64,000 bases of DNA from Pseudomonas taeanensis MS-3 (GTDB lineage: Bacteria; Pseudomonadota; Gammaproteobacteria; Pseudomonadales; Pseudomonadaceae): NCBI RefSeq assembly GCF_000498575.2, contig NZ_AWSQ01000003.1, positions 187,969 to 251,968 of the forward strand, given 5' to 3'. The position numbers and the translations under genes were made by a program. Every line of letters starts with the position of its first letter. Position 1 is the first letter of the stretch. The notes below the pieces were generated by a model, which did not search any database, was not told where the DNA came from, and saw only the letters and a list, made by a program, of their open reading frames with translations. Shown here in pieces: positions 17,199-28,371 of the stretch.

Positions 17199-19571
17199 TC
17201 AGGTAGGCTGAGCTTCCGCCAAGAAGAACCAGGTATCCAGCACCGAATCAGGGTTCAATGACACGCTTTCGATGCCCTGCTCCATTAGCCACTTGGCCAG
17301 ATCCGGGTGATCCGATGGCCCCTGGCCGCAGATGCCGATGTACTTACCCGCCTTGTTACACGCCTGAATCGCATTGGCCAGCAGCTTCTTCACCGCAGGA
17401 TTACGCTCATCGAACAGGTGGGCGACGATGCCGGAGTCACGATCCAGCCCCAGGGTAAGCTGAGTCAGGTCGTTGGAACCGATCGAGAAACCATCAAAGT
17501 ACTCGAGGAACTCCTCAGCCAGGATCGCGTTGGACGGCAACTCGCACATCATGATGACTTTCAGGCCATCCTTGCCTCGTTCCAGGCCATTGCTGGCAAG
17601 CAGGTCTATGACCTGGCTGGCTTCGCCGAGCGTACGCACGAACGGCACCATGATCTCGACATTGGTCAGGCCCATTTCGTTGCGCACTTTCTTCAGCGCG
17701 CGGCACTCCAGCTCGAAGCAATCACGGAACGACTCGCTGATGTAGCGCGAAGCCCCGCGGAAACCGAGCATGGGGTTCTCTTCTTCCGGCTCGTAGAGCT
17801 TGCCGCCGATCAGGTTGGCATATTCGTTGGACTTGAAGTCGGACAGGCGCACGATGACTTTCTTCGGCCAGAACGCTGCAGCCAGGGTACTGATACCCTC
17901 GACCAGCTTCTCGACATAGAAGTTGACCGGATCGTCGTAACCGGCAATGCGCTTCTCCACACTGTCCTTGATCTCGGTCGGCAAGCCGGCGAAGTTCAAC
18001 AGTGCTTTAGGGTGCACGCCGATCATCCGGTTGATGATGAACTCCAGTCGAGCCAGGCCCACCCCAGCGTTCGGCAGTTGGGCAAAGTCAAAGGCGCGAT
18101 CGGGGTTGCCGACGTTCATCATGATCTTGAACGGCAACTCCGGCATTGCGTCGACCGAGTTCTTGCGCACATCAAAGCCCAGCTCGCCTTCGAAGATGAA
18201 GCCGGTGTCGCCTTCGGCGCAGGACACGGTCACGCCCTGGCCATCCTTCAACACCTGAGTGGCATTGCCACAACCAACCACCGCCGGCACACCCAGCTCG
18301 CGAGCGATAATCGCCGCGTGGCAAGTGCGCCCGCCGCGGTTGGTGACGATGGCGCTGGCGCGCTTCATGACTGGTTCCCAATCCGGGTCGGTCATGTCGG
18401 AAACCAGTACGTCGCCCGGCTGGACCTTATCCATTTCGGAGATGTCGTTGATCACCCGCACCTTACCGGCGCCGATCTTCTGACCAATAGCGCGCCCTTC
18501 CACTAGCACAGTGCCGGTTTCCTTGAGCAGGTAACGCTCCATCACCGTGGCGTTGGTGCGGCTCTTCACGGTTTCCGGGCGGGCCTGGACGATGTACAGC
18601 TTGCCGTCATCGCCGTCCTTAGCCCACTCGATGTCCATCGGGCACTTGTAGTGTTTCTCGATGATCATCGCCTGCTTGGCCAGCTCGCTGACTTCGGCAT
18701 CAGTCAGACAGAAGCGCGCGCGTTCGGCGCGCTCTACGTCGACGACCTTGACCGACTTGCCGGCCTTGGCTTCGTCGCCGTAGATCATCTTGATCGCTTT
18801 GCTGCCCAGGTTACGCCGCAAGATGGCCGGACGACCGGCTTCCAGCGTATGTTTGTGGACATAGAACTCGTCAGGGTTCACCGCACCCTGCACCACGGTC
18901 TCACCGAGACCATAGGCACCAGTAATGAACACCACGTCACGGAAGCCCGACTCGGTATCGAGGGTGAACATCACCCCGGCGGTACCGGTTTCCGAACGCA
19001 CCATGCGCTGCACACCAGCAGACAGGGCCACCAGCTTGTGGTCAAAGCCCTGGTGCACGCGGTAGGAAATGGCGCGGTCATTGAACAGCGAGGCGAACAC
19101 TTCTTTAGCCGCACGGATCACATTGTCCACGCCACGGATGTTCAGGAAGGTTTCCTGCTGGCCGGCAAAAGACGCGTCAGGCAGGTCTTCAGCGGTGGCC
19201 GAAGAGCGTACGGCCACTGCCATGTTGTCGTTGCCATCAGCCATGGCAGCGAAGGCTTCGCTGATTTCGGCGTTCAAACGCTCCGAAAACGGAGCTTCCA
19301 TCACCCACTGGCGGATCTGCGCACCAGTCTTGGCCAGCGCATTGACGTCATCGACATCCAGCGCATCGAGGGCAGCATGGATCTTCGCATTCAGGCCGCT
19401 CTCCTCGAGAAAGTCGCGGTAAGCCTGCGCGGTAGTGGCGAAACCGCCAGGAACCGAGACGCCGGCGCCTGCAAGGTTGCTAATCATCTCGCCCAGGGAG
19501 GCGTTTTTGCCCCCTACGTGCTCAACATCATGGACGCCGAGCTTATCGAGGGAAACTACGTACTCTACCAA
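17199..19571 (-). CDS. ppsA: Phosphoenolpyruvate synthase
   Basis: A 790-residue PEP synthase (pyruvate, water dikinase), making PEP, AMP and phosphate from pyruvate and ATP for gluconeogenesis. An N-terminal ATP-grasp nucleotide-binding domain ([11 protein letters not shown] at about 20-30, [21 protein letters not shown] near 121-141) precedes the phosphohistidine domain with His418 ([10 protein letters not shown]). A C-terminal PEP/pyruvate barrel follows, with ICGQGPSD. The start chosen is TTG at 19571 ([11 protein letters not shown] follows) after GGAGAG. The frame is open 49 codons upstream, but that stretch is not PEP-synthase-like. It is divergent from ppsR. Confidence 0.97.
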   Translation of the reverse strand: MVEYVVSLDKLGVHDVEHVGGKNASLGEMISNLAGAGVSVPGGFATTAQAYRDFLEESGLNAKIHAALDALDVDDVNALAKTGAQIRQWVMEAPFSERLNAEISEAFAAMADGNDNMAVAVRSSATAEDLPDASFAGQQETFLNIRGVDNVIRAAKEVFASLFNDRAISYRVHQGFDHKLVALSAGVQRMVRSETGTAGVMFTLDTESGFRDVVFITGAYGLGETVVQGAVNPDEFYVHKHTLEAGRPAILRRNLGSKAIKMIYGDEAKAGKSVKVVDVERAERARFCLTDAEVSELAKQAMIIEKHYKCPMDIEWAKDGDDGKLYIVQARPETVKSRTNATVMERYLLKETGTVLVEGRAIGQKIGAGKVRVINDISEMDKVQPGDVLVSDMTDPDWEPVMKRASAIVTNRGGRTCHAAIIARELGVPAVVGCGNATQVLKDGQGVTVSCAEGDTGFIFEGELGFDVRKNSVDAMPELPFKIMMNVGNPDRAFDFAQLPNAGVGLARLEFIINRMIGVHPKALLNFAGLPTEIKDSVEKRIAGYDDPVNFYVEKLVEGISTLAAAFWPKKVIVRLSDFKSNEYANLIGGKLYEPEEENPMLGFRGASRYISESFRDCFELECRALKKVRNEMGLTNVEIMVPFVRTLGEASQVIDLLASNGLERGKDGLKVIMMCELPSNAILAEEFLEYFDGFSIGSNDLTQLTLGLDRDSGIVAHLFDERNPAVKKLLANAIQACNKAGKYIGICGQGPSDHPDLAKWLMEQGIESVSLNPDSVLDTWFFLAEAQPT

Positions 19572-19741
19572 GGTGATCTCTCCACTAAGGTGTTGGAAAA
19601 GCTCAAGGGGGCTGGGAAGGTTCGGCGGAGCGAATCCGCACGCCTGTGGCCGGGCCCTGGAAAATAAGTAACAATGCCGCCTGGTTAGGGCCGGCAAAAC
19701 TGGGCCCATGATAGCCAAGAATCGTCCTCAGCTTAAGGCCC

Positions 19742-20569
19742 ATGGCGCAAATGAAACGAACCGCTTTTTTCATCTCCGACGGCACTGGCATCACGGCCGA
19801 AACCCTGGGTCAAAGCCTGTTGGCGCAGTTCGAAACTATCAGCTTCACCAAACTCACGCGACCGTACATTGATAGCGTGGAAAAAGCGCGCGCAATGGTA
19901 CAACAAATCAATAGCGCTGCCGAGAAAGACGGCGCGCGCCCGATCATCTTCGACACCATCGTCAACCAGGACATTCGTGAGATCCTCGCCGAATCCGATG
20001 GTTTCATGATCGACATTTTCTCGTCCTTCCTCTCCCCTTTGGAACAGGAACTAAGCTCGCACTCGTCTTACTCGGTGGGCAAATCCCATTCCATCGGGCA
20101 CAACTCCAACTACATGGAGCGTATTGAGGCGGTCAACTTCGCCCTGGACAATGACGATGGCGCACGCACCCACTATTACGACAAGGCCGATCTGATCCTG
20201 GTCGGCGTCTCTCGCTGTGGCAAGACCCCAACCTGCCTGTATATGGCCATGCAATACGGTATTCGCGCAGCCAATTACCCGCTGACCGAAGAAGACATGG
20301 AACGCCTACAGCTGCCAGCCGCGCTGAAGAAATACAAAGACAAGCTGTTCGGCCTGACCATTGACCCGGATCGCCTGACCGCAATCCGCAACGAGCGTAA
20401 ACCCAACAGCCGTTACGCCAGCTATGCGCAGTGTGAGTTCGAGGTGCGCGAAGTGGAAAGTCTGTTCCGCCGCGAGAACATCAACTCGATCAACTCGACA
20501 CACTTCTCGGTGGAGGAGATTTCCGCAAAAATCCTGGTGGAAAAAGGCGTCGAGCGGCGTTTTAAGTAA
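19742..20569 (+). CDS. ppsR: PEP synthase regulatory protein (bifunctional kinase/pyrophosphorylase)
   Basis: A 275-residue protein of the DUF299 family. These enzymes inactivate PEP synthase by ADP-dependent phosphorylation and reactivate it by phosphate-dependent dephosphorylation. The N-terminus [15 protein letters not shown] and the P-loop-like [10 protein letters not shown] near 155-164 are diagnostic. Two ATGs are possible: 19742 and, three codons later, 19751 (MKRTAFF), which is better spaced from AAGG. It is divergent from its target gene ppsA with about 170 bases between starts, the common arrangement. Confidence 0.95.
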   Translation: MAQMKRTAFFISDGTGITAETLGQSLLAQFETISFTKLTRPYIDSVEKARAMVQQINSAAEKDGARPIIFDTIVNQDIREILAESDGFMIDIFSSFLSPLEQELSSHSSYSVGKSHSIGHNSNYMERIEAVNFALDNDDGARTHYYDKADLILVGVSRCGKTPTCLYMAMQYGIRAANYPLTEEDMERLQLPAALKKYKDKLFGLTIDPDRLTAIRNERKPNSRYASYAQCEFEVREVESLFRRENINSINSTHFSVEEISAKILVEKGVERRFK

Positions 20570-20581
20570 GCCTACAGGCCA

Positions 20582-20618
20582 GGCAATAAAAAACCGCTGC
20601 AAGCGGTTTTTTATTGCC
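20582..20618. terminator. Bidirectional terminator between ppsR and prpD
   Basis: A perfect 17-base stem (GGCAATAAAAAACCGCT and its complement) with a 3-base loop has A/T runs on both sides of the GC core. It therefore serves the two convergent genes ppsR (plus) and prpD (minus). Confidence 0.93.
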
Positions 20619-20652
20619 CTCAACCCTGGCCCTGGGGCGAACCGCGACACAA

Positions 20653-22137
20653 TCAGATCACCCACATATCCATGAACCGATTGACCGGCGTGGCCTGTAG
20701 CCGGACCTGATCCTTGCACAGCGCGAATATCTCGGCGCTACGTTGATCGCTGAATCTGGTCGCCAGGCTGGCTTTGAACTTGTCTTCCAGCAGCGGAATG
20801 CCCTCGGCGCGCCGTCGGCGGTGACCGATCGGATATTCGACCGCGACTTGCTCAGTACTACTGCCGTCCTTGAAAAACACCTGGATGGCATTGGCGATCG
20901 AGCGCTTGTCGGCTTCCAGATACTCTCGGCTGTAGCGAGAGTCTTCGACGACCTCCATCTTCTCGCGCAACTCGTCGATGATCGGGTGAGCGGCGTGATA
21001 GTCGTCCCCGTACTGCTCAGCGACCAGACTGCCAAAGGCCAACGGCACCGCAACCATGTACTGCAGACAGTGGTCGCGGTCGGCAGGATTAGCCAGCTTG
21101 CCAACCTTGGAGATGATGCGGATCGCCGACTCCTGAGTGGTGATGACGATTTTATCGACCTCATGTAGACGCTCCTTGACCTGCGGGTGCAGCCTAACGG
21201 CGGCCTCGCAGGCGGTCTGCGCATGGAACTCGGCAGGGAAACTGATTTTGAACAATACGTTTTCCATCACATAGCTGCCGAAGCCCTGCGGGAAGCTGAA
21301 CTGGCGCTGATCCTCCGGCTTAATGGCCAAATCCTTGTTGGTATGACTGAACAGCACGTCATAGAAGCCCCACTGGGAGACGGTAAGCACCCCCGGGATG
21401 CCCATTTCACCGCGCATGGCGATGTCGGCCAAACGCACGCCACGACTGCTGGCATCGCCTGCCGCCCAGGATTTACGCGAGCCGGCGTTCGGCGCATGAC
21501 GGTAAGTACGCAGCGCCTGGCCGTCGACGAAGGCGTGGGAAATGGCCGAAAGCAACTGTTCACGGCTGGCGCCCATCAGCTTCGCGGTGACTGCAGTAGA
21601 GGCCAGTTTGACCAAAATAACGTGATCCAGGCCGACGCGATTGAAAGAGTTCGCCAAGGCAAACACTCCCTGGATCTCATGGGCCATGATCATCGCTTCG
21701 AGCACCACACGCATGCGCAACGGCGCTTCGCCCTGAGCTACGCGCTTCTGTGACAAGTGGTCGGCCACGGCGAGAATGCCGCCCAGATTGTCCGATGGGT
21801 GCCCCCACTCGGCCGCCAGCCAGGTGTCGTTGTAATCCAGCCAGCGAATCAGGCAACCGATGTCCCAGGCGGCCTTGAGCGGATCGAGGCAGAAGGAAGT
21901 GCCGGGAACACGGGCGCCGTTCGGCACGACAGTGCCCTCGACGATGGGGCCGAGGTGCTTGCTGCATTCGGGAAAACGCAGAGCCAGCAAGCCGCAGCCG
22001 AGGCTGTCCATCAGGCAGTAGCATGCAGTGCTCAGGGCCTCGGCAGACTCGATGCGATAATTCAGCACGTAGTCGGCAATGCTCTGAATAACCTGGTCAT
22101 AATCCGGGCGGTCATTCAGATCAAAGGTAGCGGACAT
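20653..22137 (-). CDS. prpD: 2-methylcitrate dehydratase PrpD
   Basis: A 494-residue PrpD of the MmgE/PrpD family, dehydrating 2-methylcitrate in propionate breakdown. Family features include [41 protein letters not shown] and [21 protein letters not shown]. It is last in the operon, 152 bases after prpF. Because the operon also has acnD and prpF, which together replace PrpD in many bacteria, PrpD may be partly redundant or handle one stereoisomer. Its presence alongside acnD/prpF matches the Pseudomonas order I recall. Confidence 0.95.
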   Translation of the reverse strand: MSATFDLNDRPDYDQVIQSIADYVLNYRIESAEALSTACYCLMDSLGCGLLALRFPECSKHLGPIVEGTVVPNGARVPGTSFCLDPLKAAWDIGCLIRWLDYNDTWLAAEWGHPSDNLGGILAVADHLSQKRVAQGEAPLRMRVVLEAMIMAHEIQGVFALANSFNRVGLDHVILVKLASTAVTAKLMGASREQLLSAISHAFVDGQALRTYRHAPNAGSRKSWAAGDASSRGVRLADIAMRGEMGIPGVLTVSQWGFYDVLFSHTNKDLAIKPEDQRQFSFPQGFGSYVMENVLFKISFPAEFHAQTACEAAVRLHPQVKERLHEVDKIVITTQESAIRIISKVGKLANPADRDHCLQYMVAVPLAFGSLVAEQYGDDYHAAHPIIDELREKMEVVEDSRYSREYLEADKRSIANAIQVFFKDGSSTEQVAVEYPIGHRRRRAEGIPLLEDKFKASLATRFSDQRSAEIFALCKDQVRLQATPVNRFMDMWVI

Positions 22138-22237
22138 CTTTACGCTTCCTCCCCGGGCGGAGGGTAAGAGCCAACCAGCTCTCTAAAAGAGCGCCCTCCC
22201 TCTCCCCATTAACATAACGACAGTATCGTCCCGGTGC

Positions 22238-22279
22238 GCCAGGGATGCCAGGGATGCCAGGCGCTACTCAGAGCCTGGC
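22238..22279. repeat. Tandem 9-mer and hairpin between prpF and prpD
   Basis: The unit GCCAGGGAT occurs twice in tandem plus a partial third copy (22238-22261). It runs into a hairpin with arms GCCAGGC (22256-22262) and GCCTGGC (22273-22279) just past the prpF stop. Further towards prpD, AGAGC/GCTCT segments can form alternative small hairpins. These could modulate readthrough into prpD. Confidence 0.5.
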
Positions 22280-22289
22280 GCTACGCAAC

Positions 22290-23477
22290 TTAGAATGCAT
22301 CGGCAGGTACCCGCACCCAGCCCTCCATCAGCACCCGGGCGCTGCGGCTCATGATCGCCTTGGTCACCGTCCAGTTGCCGTCGACCTGAATAGCTTCGGC
22401 GCCGACGCGCAAGGTGCCCGAAGGATGACCGAAGCGCACCGCACTGCGCTCACCGCCGCCGGCGGCGAGATTGACCAGTGTGCCGGGGATCGCGGCGGCC
22501 GTACCGATAGCCACCGCAGCCGTGCCCATCATGGCGTGGTGCAGCTTGCCCATGGACAGCGCGCGCACTAGCAGGTCCACTTCATCAGCGGCGATCGTCT
22601 TGCCACTGGAGGCGACGTAGTCCTTGGCCCCCGCGACGAAGGCGATTTTCGGCGTGTGCTGGCGGGTAACCGCTTCCTCTGCGGACTTGATCAGACCCAT
22701 GCGCAGGGCTCCGGCGATACGAATCTGCTCGAACTTCTCCAGCGCCTTGGCGTCCGTGTTGATTGCCTCGCGCAGTTCGCTGCCGGTGTAGCCGATGTCC
22801 TCGGCATTGACGAACACGGTCGGGATACCAGCAGTGATCATGGTCGCCTTGAGGGTGCCGATGCCGGGCACCTCGAGATCGTCGACCAGGTTGCCGGTGG
22901 GGAACATCGAACCGCCCTCCTCACCGTCATCGGACGGATCGATGAATTCCAGGACAATCTCGGCCGACGGAAAGGTCACCCCATCCAGCTCGAAGTCACC
23001 GGTTTCCTGCACCTGACCATTGGTCACCGGCACATGGGCGATGATGGTCTTGTTGATGTTGGCCTGCCAGATGCGCACCACACAGGTGCCATCCTGCGGA
23101 ATACGCTCCGGATCGACCAGCCCGGCATGGATGGCAAAGGCGCCGGCGGCGGTGGACAGATTGCCGCAGTTGCCGGACCAATCGACGAAGGCCTTGTCGA
23201 TCGAGACCTGGCCATAGAGATAGTCCACGTCGTGAGCGGGCTGGCTGCTCTTGGACAGGATCACGCACTTGCTGGTGCTGGAGGTGGCGCCGCCCATGCC
23301 GTCGATATGCGCCGCATAGGGATCGGGGCTGCCGATCACGCGCATGAACAGCTGGTCACGCGCCTCGCCCGGTAGCTGGCAGCGCTCGGGCAGGTCCTGC
23401 AGACGGAAGAACACGCCCTTGCTGGTGCCGCCACGGATATAGGTGGCGGGGATTTTCACTTGGGGCAAATGGGTCAT
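22290..23477 (-). CDS. prpF: PrpF, AcnD-accessory 2-methylaconitate isomerase
   Basis: A 395-residue protein of the PrpF family with the diaminopimelate-epimerase-like fold, starting THLPQVKIPATYIRGGTSKG. PrpF isomerises the product of AcnD (trans- to cis-2-methylaconitate) and is needed for AcnD-dependent growth on propionate in species studied. Motifs such as DGMGGATSSTSK, VDWSGNCGNLS and MGKLHHAMMGT are typical. It is separated from acnD by 137 bases filled with REP-like palindromes. ATG at 23477. Confidence 0.95.
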   Translation of the reverse strand: MTHLPQVKIPATYIRGGTSKGVFFRLQDLPERCQLPGEARDQLFMRVIGSPDPYAAHIDGMGGATSSTSKCVILSKSSQPAHDVDYLYGQVSIDKAFVDWSGNCGNLSTAAGAFAIHAGLVDPERIPQDGTCVVRIWQANINKTIIAHVPVTNGQVQETGDFELDGVTFPSAEIVLEFIDPSDDGEEGGSMFPTGNLVDDLEVPGIGTLKATMITAGIPTVFVNAEDIGYTGSELREAINTDAKALEKFEQIRIAGALRMGLIKSAEEAVTRQHTPKIAFVAGAKDYVASSGKTIAADEVDLLVRALSMGKLHHAMMGTAAVAIGTAAAIPGTLVNLAAGGGERSAVRFGHPSGTLRVGAEAIQVDGNWTVTKAIMSRSARVLMEGWVRVPADAF

Positions 23478-23496
23478 GGATGCTGTCCTGAAAAAA

Positions 23497-23558
23497 GTAG
23501 CCCGGATGCAATCCGGGGCGAACCGATCAACGTCATCCCCGGATTAGATCCGGGCTAC
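23497..23558. repeat. Inverted pair of REP-like elements between acnD and prpF
   Basis: GTAGCCCGGATGCAATCCGG (23497-23516, extending two bases) faces its near mirror image CCGGATTAGATCCGGGCTAC (23539-23558) across about 18 bases. Each is itself a small palindrome and together they can fold into a long stem. The core matches the REP family common in several Pseudomonas lineages. Confidence 0.8.
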
Positions 23559-23573
23559 AGACTTTGTCGTAAT

Positions 23574-23612
23574 CCGTGGGGTGGACATGGCTACACCTTG
23601 TCCACCCCACGG
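23574..23612. terminator. Strong 14-bp hairpin immediately after acnD
   Basis: CCGTGGGGTGGACA (23574-23587) and TGTCCACCCCACGG (23599-23612) form a perfect 14-base stem around 11 bases, only two bases past the acnD stop. There is no T-run, so it is more likely an mRNA-stabilising or partial-termination structure than a full terminator. Confidence 0.6.
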
Positions 23613-23614
23613 GT

Positions 23615-26242
23615 TCAGGCGACGGCGCCTTCGAGGAAGTCCTGAGCGAAGCGCTGCAGCACGCCGCCAGCGTTGTAGACGTTGACTTCGGCGGCGGTAT
23701 CCAGGCGGCAGATCACCGGCACCCGGGTCACTTCGCCGTTCTTGCGCTGGATGACCAGGGTCAGCTCGCCGCGCGGCGACAGCTCGCCCTGGATATCATA
23801 GGTCTCGGTGCCGTCGAGGCCGAGGGTCAGGCGGGTGGTGCCTGGCTTGAACTCGACCGGCAGCACGCCCATGCCCACCAGGTTGGTGCGGTGAATGCGC
23901 TCGAAGCCTTCCGCCACGATCACTTCCACACCCGCCAGGCGCACGCCCTTGGCCGCCCAGTCACGGGACGAACCCTGACCGTAATCGGCACCGGCGACGA
24001 TGATCAGGCTCTGCTTGCGGTTCATGTAGGCTTCGATCGCTTCCCACATGCGCATGACCTTGCCTTCCGGCTCGACGCGGGCCAGCGAACCTTTCTTCAC
24101 CTGGCCGTCGACCACGGCCATTTCGTTGACCAGCTGCGGGTTGGCGAAGGTGGCACGCTGTGCAGTCAAATGGTCACCCCTATGAGTCGCGTAGGAGTTG
24201 AAGTCCTCCTCCGGCAAGCCCATCTTGTGCAGGTATTCGCCGGCGGCACTGTCCAGCAGGATGGCGTTGGACGGCGACAGATGATCGGTGGTGATGTTGT
24301 CCGGCAGGATCGCCAGCGGGCGCATGCCCTTGAGGGTGCGTTCGCCCGCCAGGGCGCCCTCCCAGTAAGGCGGACGGCGAATATAGGTGCTCATCGGACG
24401 CCAGTCGTACAGCGGGCTTTCGGCTTCCTGAATCGTGCCCAGATCGAACATCGGGATGTAGATCTGCTTGAACTGCTCCGGCTTCACGCTGGCTGCGACA
24501 ATCGCGTCGATCTCCTCGTCGCTCGGCCACAGGTCCTTCAGGGTAACGGGGTTGCCGGCCTTGTCGATACCCAACACATCCTGCTCGATGTCGAAGCGCA
24601 CGGTACCGGCGATAGCGTAAGCCACCACCAGCGGCGGCGAGGCCAGGAAGGCCTGCTTGGCGTAGGGATGGATACGTCCGTCGAAGTTGCGGTTGCCGGA
24701 CAGTACCGCGGTGGCGTACAGGTCGCGGTCGATGATTTCCTGCTGGATCACCGGATCCAGTGCGCCAGACATGCCGTTGCACGTGGTGCAGGCGTAACCG
24801 ACGATGCCGAAGCCGAGCTGCTCCAGCTCCGACAACAAGCCGGCGTCTTCCAGGTAAAGCTTGGCGACCTTGGAGCCCGGGGCAAACGAGGTCTTGACCC
24901 ACGGCTTGCGTACCAGGCCCAGGGCATTGGCCTTTTTCGCCACCAGGCCAGCGGCGACCACATTGCGCGGGTTGGAGGTGTTGGTGCAGCTGGTGATGGC
25001 GGCGATGATCACCGCGCCGTCGGGCATCAAGCCTTCACTTTCTTCAATTTTGCCAGCCGCCAGCTTGCCTTCGTCGGCAATACCGCGCTCATGCAGCGCC
25101 GAGGTCGGCAAGCGGCGATGCGGGTTGCTCGGGCCCGCCATATTGCGCACCACGGTGGACAAATCGAATTCGAGCACGCGCTCGTACTCGGCGGTGACCA
25201 GAGCATCGGCCCACAGACCGGTGGTCTTGGCGTAGTTCTCCACCAGCGCTACCTGCTCCGGCTCGCGCCCGGTGAGTTTGAGGTAGTCGATGGTCTGCTG
25301 GTCGATATAGAACATCGAGGCAGTGGCGCCGTATTCCGGGCACATATTGGAGATAGTCGCGCGGTCGCCGATGGTCAGGCTGTCGGCACCCTCGCCGAAG
25401 AACTCGACCCAGGCACCCACCACGCGCTCCTTGCGCAGGAACTCGGTGATGGCCAGCACGATGTCGGTGGCGGTGATACCGGGCTGTCGCTTGCCGACCA
25501 GCCTGACGCCGACAATGTCGGGCAGGCGCATCATCGACGGCAGACCCAACATCACGGTTTCCGCTTCCAGACCACCGACACCGATGGCGATCACGCCCAA
25601 GGCATCGACGTGCGGGGTGTGCGAGTCGGTACCCACGCAGGTGTCCGGGAAAGCCACGCCGCCGCGGGCCTGGATCACCGGGCTCATCTTCTCCAGGTTG
25701 ATCTGGTGCATGATGCCGTTGCCGGCCGGGATAACGTCGACGTTCTTGAACGCGGTCTTGGTCCACTCGATAAAGTGGAAACGATCCTCGTTACGACGGT
25801 CTTCGATGGCGCGGTTCTTCGTGAAAGCATCCGGGTCGAAGCCCGGGGCCTCCACGGCCAGGGAATGGTCGACGATCAGCTGGGTCGGCACCACCGGGTT
25901 GACCTTGGACGGATCACCGCCCTTCTCGGCGATGGCGTCGCGCAGGCCGGCCAGGTCGACCAGCGCGGTCTGACCGAGGATGTCGTGGCAAACCACGCGA
26001 GCCGGGTACCAGGGGAAGTCCAGATCGCGCTTGCGCTCAATCAGCTGCTTGAGCGAATCGGTCAGCGCGTCCGGCTCGCAGCGGCGCACCAGTTGCTCGG
26101 CCAGCACGCGGGAGGTATAGGGCAGCTTGGCGTAGGCGTCGGGGGCGATGGCATCGACCGCCGCACGGGTGTCAAAAAAATCCAGCCGAGTACCGGGCAA
26201 GGGTTTGCGGAATTGGCTGTTCATCATGCTGTTCATGGTCAT
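23615..26242 (-). CDS. acnD: Fe/S-dependent 2-methylcitrate dehydratase AcnD
   Basis: An 875-residue aconitase-superfamily enzyme acting on 2-methylcitrate. The [4Fe-4S] ligands are Cys419 (SCTNTSNP), Cys485 and Cys488 (YACTTCNG). An N-terminal aconitase fold ([19 protein letters not shown]) and a C-terminal swivel domain ([21 protein letters not shown]) are present. The ATG at 26242 overlaps the prpC stop as ATGA, so translation is coupled; the open frame upstream of it is prpC sequence in another frame. Neighbouring prpF supports AcnD rather than housekeeping aconitase A. Confidence 0.96.
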   Translation of the reverse strand: MTMNSMMNSQFRKPLPGTRLDFFDTRAAVDAIAPDAYAKLPYTSRVLAEQLVRRCEPDALTDSLKQLIERKRDLDFPWYPARVVCHDILGQTALVDLAGLRDAIAEKGGDPSKVNPVVPTQLIVDHSLAVEAPGFDPDAFTKNRAIEDRRNEDRFHFIEWTKTAFKNVDVIPAGNGIMHQINLEKMSPVIQARGGVAFPDTCVGTDSHTPHVDALGVIAIGVGGLEAETVMLGLPSMMRLPDIVGVRLVGKRQPGITATDIVLAITEFLRKERVVGAWVEFFGEGADSLTIGDRATISNMCPEYGATASMFYIDQQTIDYLKLTGREPEQVALVENYAKTTGLWADALVTAEYERVLEFDLSTVVRNMAGPSNPHRRLPTSALHERGIADEGKLAAGKIEESEGLMPDGAVIIAAITSCTNTSNPRNVVAAGLVAKKANALGLVRKPWVKTSFAPGSKVAKLYLEDAGLLSELEQLGFGIVGYACTTCNGMSGALDPVIQQEIIDRDLYATAVLSGNRNFDGRIHPYAKQAFLASPPLVVAYAIAGTVRFDIEQDVLGIDKAGNPVTLKDLWPSDEEIDAIVAASVKPEQFKQIYIPMFDLGTIQEAESPLYDWRPMSTYIRRPPYWEGALAGERTLKGMRPLAILPDNITTDHLSPSNAILLDSAAGEYLHKMGLPEEDFNSYATHRGDHLTAQRATFANPQLVNEMAVVDGQVKKGSLARVEPEGKVMRMWEAIEAYMNRKQSLIIVAGADYGQGSSRDWAAKGVRLAGVEVIVAEGFERIHRTNLVGMGVLPVEFKPGTTRLTLGLDGTETYDIQGELSPRGELTLVIQRKNGEVTRVPVICRLDTAAEVNVYNAGGVLQRFAQDFLEGAVA

Positions 26243-27402
26243 GGGCGATCCTTGAGCGGCACGAACTTGAGATCCTCGGGACCGACGTAGTTGGCGCTCG
26301 GGCGGATGATCTTGCCGTCGATGCGCTGCTCGATCACGTGGCTCGACCAGCCCGAGGTGCGGGCGATGACGAACAGCGGGGTGAACATGGCGGTGGGCAC
26401 ACCCATCATGTGGTAGCTGACGGCACTGAACCAGTCGAGGTTGGGGAACATCTTCTTGATGTCCCACATGGTCGACTCCAGACGCTCGGCGATGTCGAAC
26501 ATCTTGGTGTTGTTCTGCTCGGCGGAAAGCTCGCGGGCGACGTCCTTGATCACCTTGTTGCGCGGATCGCTCACGGTGTAGACCGGGTGACCGAAGCCGA
26601 TCACCACTTCCTTCTTCTCGACGCGGGCGCGGATGTCGGCCTCGGCCTCGTCCGGGTTGTCGTAGCGTTTCTGGATTTCGAAGGCCACTTCGTTGGCGCC
26701 GCCATGTTTAGGCCCGCGCAGCGCGCCGATGGCGCCTGCGATACAGCTGAACATGTCAGAGCCAGTACCGGCGATCACCCGTGAGGTGAAGGTGGAGGCG
26801 TTGAACTCATGCTCGGCATACAGGTTGAGTGAGGTGTGCATGGCTCGCACCCAGGACTCGCGCGGCTTCTCACCGTGCAGCAGGTGCAGGAAGTGACCGC
26901 CAATGGAGTCGTCGTCGGTCTCCACGTCGATGCGCTTGCCGTTGTGGCTGAAGTGGTACCAGTACAGCAGCGCCGAACCCAACGAAGCCATCAGCTTGTC
27001 GGCGATGTCGCGGGCGCCCGGGTGGTTGTGGTCTTCCTTCTCCGGCGACACGCAGCCCAGCACGGACACGGCGGTGCGCATCACGTCCATAGGGTGTGCC
27101 GACGGCGGCAACTGCTCGAGGGACGCCTTGAGGGCAGCCGGGATGCCGCGCAGGGCCTTGAGCTTGGCCTTGTAGGCAGTCAGTTCGGCGACGTTGGGTA
27201 GCTTGCCGTGCACCAACAGGTGGGCGATTTCTTCGAATTCGCAGCGGTTGGCGAAGTCGAGAACGTCATAGCCGCGGTAGTGCAAATCGTTGCCGGTGCG
27301 ACCGACGGTGCACAGGGCGGTGTTGCCCGCGGCGGTGCCGCTCAGCGCAACGGATTTCTTTGGCTTGAAGCCCGGGGTGGTGGTCTCTGGGGTGGTGCTC
27401 AT
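26239..27402 (-). CDS. prpC: 2-methylcitrate synthase PrpC
   Basis: A 387-residue citrate-synthase-family enzyme condensing propionyl-CoA with oxaloacetate. Active-site regions are visible: [27 protein letters not shown] and [13 protein letters not shown]. The ATG at 27402 follows GAGGAGAGACAAGTG, a strong ribosome site; the frame starts seven codons earlier. Operon context (prpB upstream, acnD downstream with ATGA overlap) separates it from housekeeping citrate synthase. Confidence 0.96.
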   Translation of the reverse strand: MSTTPETTTPGFKPKKSVALSGTAAGNTALCTVGRTGNDLHYRGYDVLDFANRCEFEEIAHLLVHGKLPNVAELTAYKAKLKALRGIPAALKASLEQLPPSAHPMDVMRTAVSVLGCVSPEKEDHNHPGARDIADKLMASLGSALLYWYHFSHNGKRIDVETDDDSIGGHFLHLLHGEKPRESWVRAMHTSLNLYAEHEFNASTFTSRVIAGTGSDMFSCIAGAIGALRGPKHGGANEVAFEIQKRYDNPDEAEADIRARVEKKEVVIGFGHPVYTVSDPRNKVIKDVARELSAEQNNTKMFDIAERLESTMWDIKKMFPNLDWFSAVSYHMMGVPTAMFTPLFVIARTSGWSSHVIEQRIDGKIIRPSANYVGPEDLKFVPLKDRP

Positions 27403-27474
27403 CACTTGTCTCTCCTCATCCAATCCGGTCGGGTATTTCTTGTTATGCGCGAGCCGCTGCAGCTCGCGCGCCGG

Positions 27475-28371
27475 TTATTTCTTGGCGGCGAACAGCGCGT
27501 CGAGGTGCTGCTCGAAGGCGTGGTAGTTGATGCGCTCGTACAGCTCCATGCGGGTCTGCATGGTGTCGATCACGTTCTTCTGAGTGCCATCGCGGCGCAG
27601 CGCGGTGTAGACGTTCTCGGCAGCCTTGTTCATGGCGCGGAAGGCAGACAGCGGATAGAGCACCAGGGATACGTCGACTGCGGCCAACTCTTCAGTGGTG
27701 TACAGCGGCGTGGCGCCGAACTCGGTGATATTGGCCAGAATCGGGGCTTTGATACGTTCGGCGAAGGTTTTGTACATCGCCAGCTCGGTGATCGCCTCGG
27801 GGAAGATCATGTCCGCGCCCGCCTCGATGCACGCGGCGGCACGGTCCAGGGCTGAGTTGAGACCTTCCACGGCCAGCGCGTCGGTGCGCGCCATGATCAC
27901 GAAGCTATCGTCGGTACGCGCATCCACTGCCGCCTTGATCCGGTCAACCATCTCCTGCTGGGTGACGATCTCCTTATTAGGACGATGACCGCAGCGCTTG
28001 GCGCCGACCTGGTCCTCGATGTGGATGGCGGCGGCACCGAACTTGATCATCGACTTGACCGTGCGCGCCACATTGAACGCCGAACTGCCGAAGCCGGTGT
28101 CGACATCCACCAGCAACGGCAGGTCGCACACATCGGTGATCCGCCGCACGTCGGTGAGCACGTCATCCAACCCGGTGATCCCCAGGTCCGGCAGCCCCAG
28201 GGAGCCAGCTGCGACGCCGCCGCCGGACAGGTAGATGGCCTTGAAACCGGCACGCTGGGCCAGCAACGCATGGTTGGCGTTGATCGCGCCGACCACCTGC
28301 AGGGGATGCTCCGCGGCTACCGCGTCGCGGAAGCGCTGGCCGGGACTGCTCTGTTTGGAAAGCGGACTCAT
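27475..28371 (-). CDS. prpB: 2-methylisocitrate lyase PrpB
   Basis: A 298-residue isocitrate-lyase-superfamily enzyme splitting 2-methylisocitrate to pyruvate and succinate. The catalytic Cys127 sits in KRCGH, and metal-binding acids are in [10 protein letters not shown] and [21 protein letters not shown] is typical of PrpB. The start codon overlaps the regulator stop (ATGA), so the two are translationally coupled. A gap of 72 bases separates it from prpC. Confidence 0.96.
   Translation of the reverse strand: MSPLSKQSSPGQRFRDAVAAEHPLQVVGAINANHALLAQRAGFKAIYLSGGGVAAGSLGLPDLGITGLDDVLTDVRRITDVCDLPLLVDVDTGFGSSAFNVARTVKSMIKFGAAAIHIEDQVGAKRCGHRPNKEIVTQQEMVDRIKAAVDARTDDSFVIMARTDALAVEGLNSALDRAAACIEAGADMIFPEAITELAMYKTFAERIKAPILANITEFGATPLYTTEELAAVDVSLVLYPLSAFRAMNKAAENVYTALRRDGTQKNVIDTMQTRMELYERINYHAFEQHLDALFAAKK

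Noticed and set aside
23576..26290. A 904-codon plus-strand open frame antisense to acnD
   Set aside because: It is rich in His, Gln, Gly and Asp as expected from the complement of a high-GC gene, has no ribosome site and no recognisable motif. The minus-strand aconitase motifs are unmistakable.
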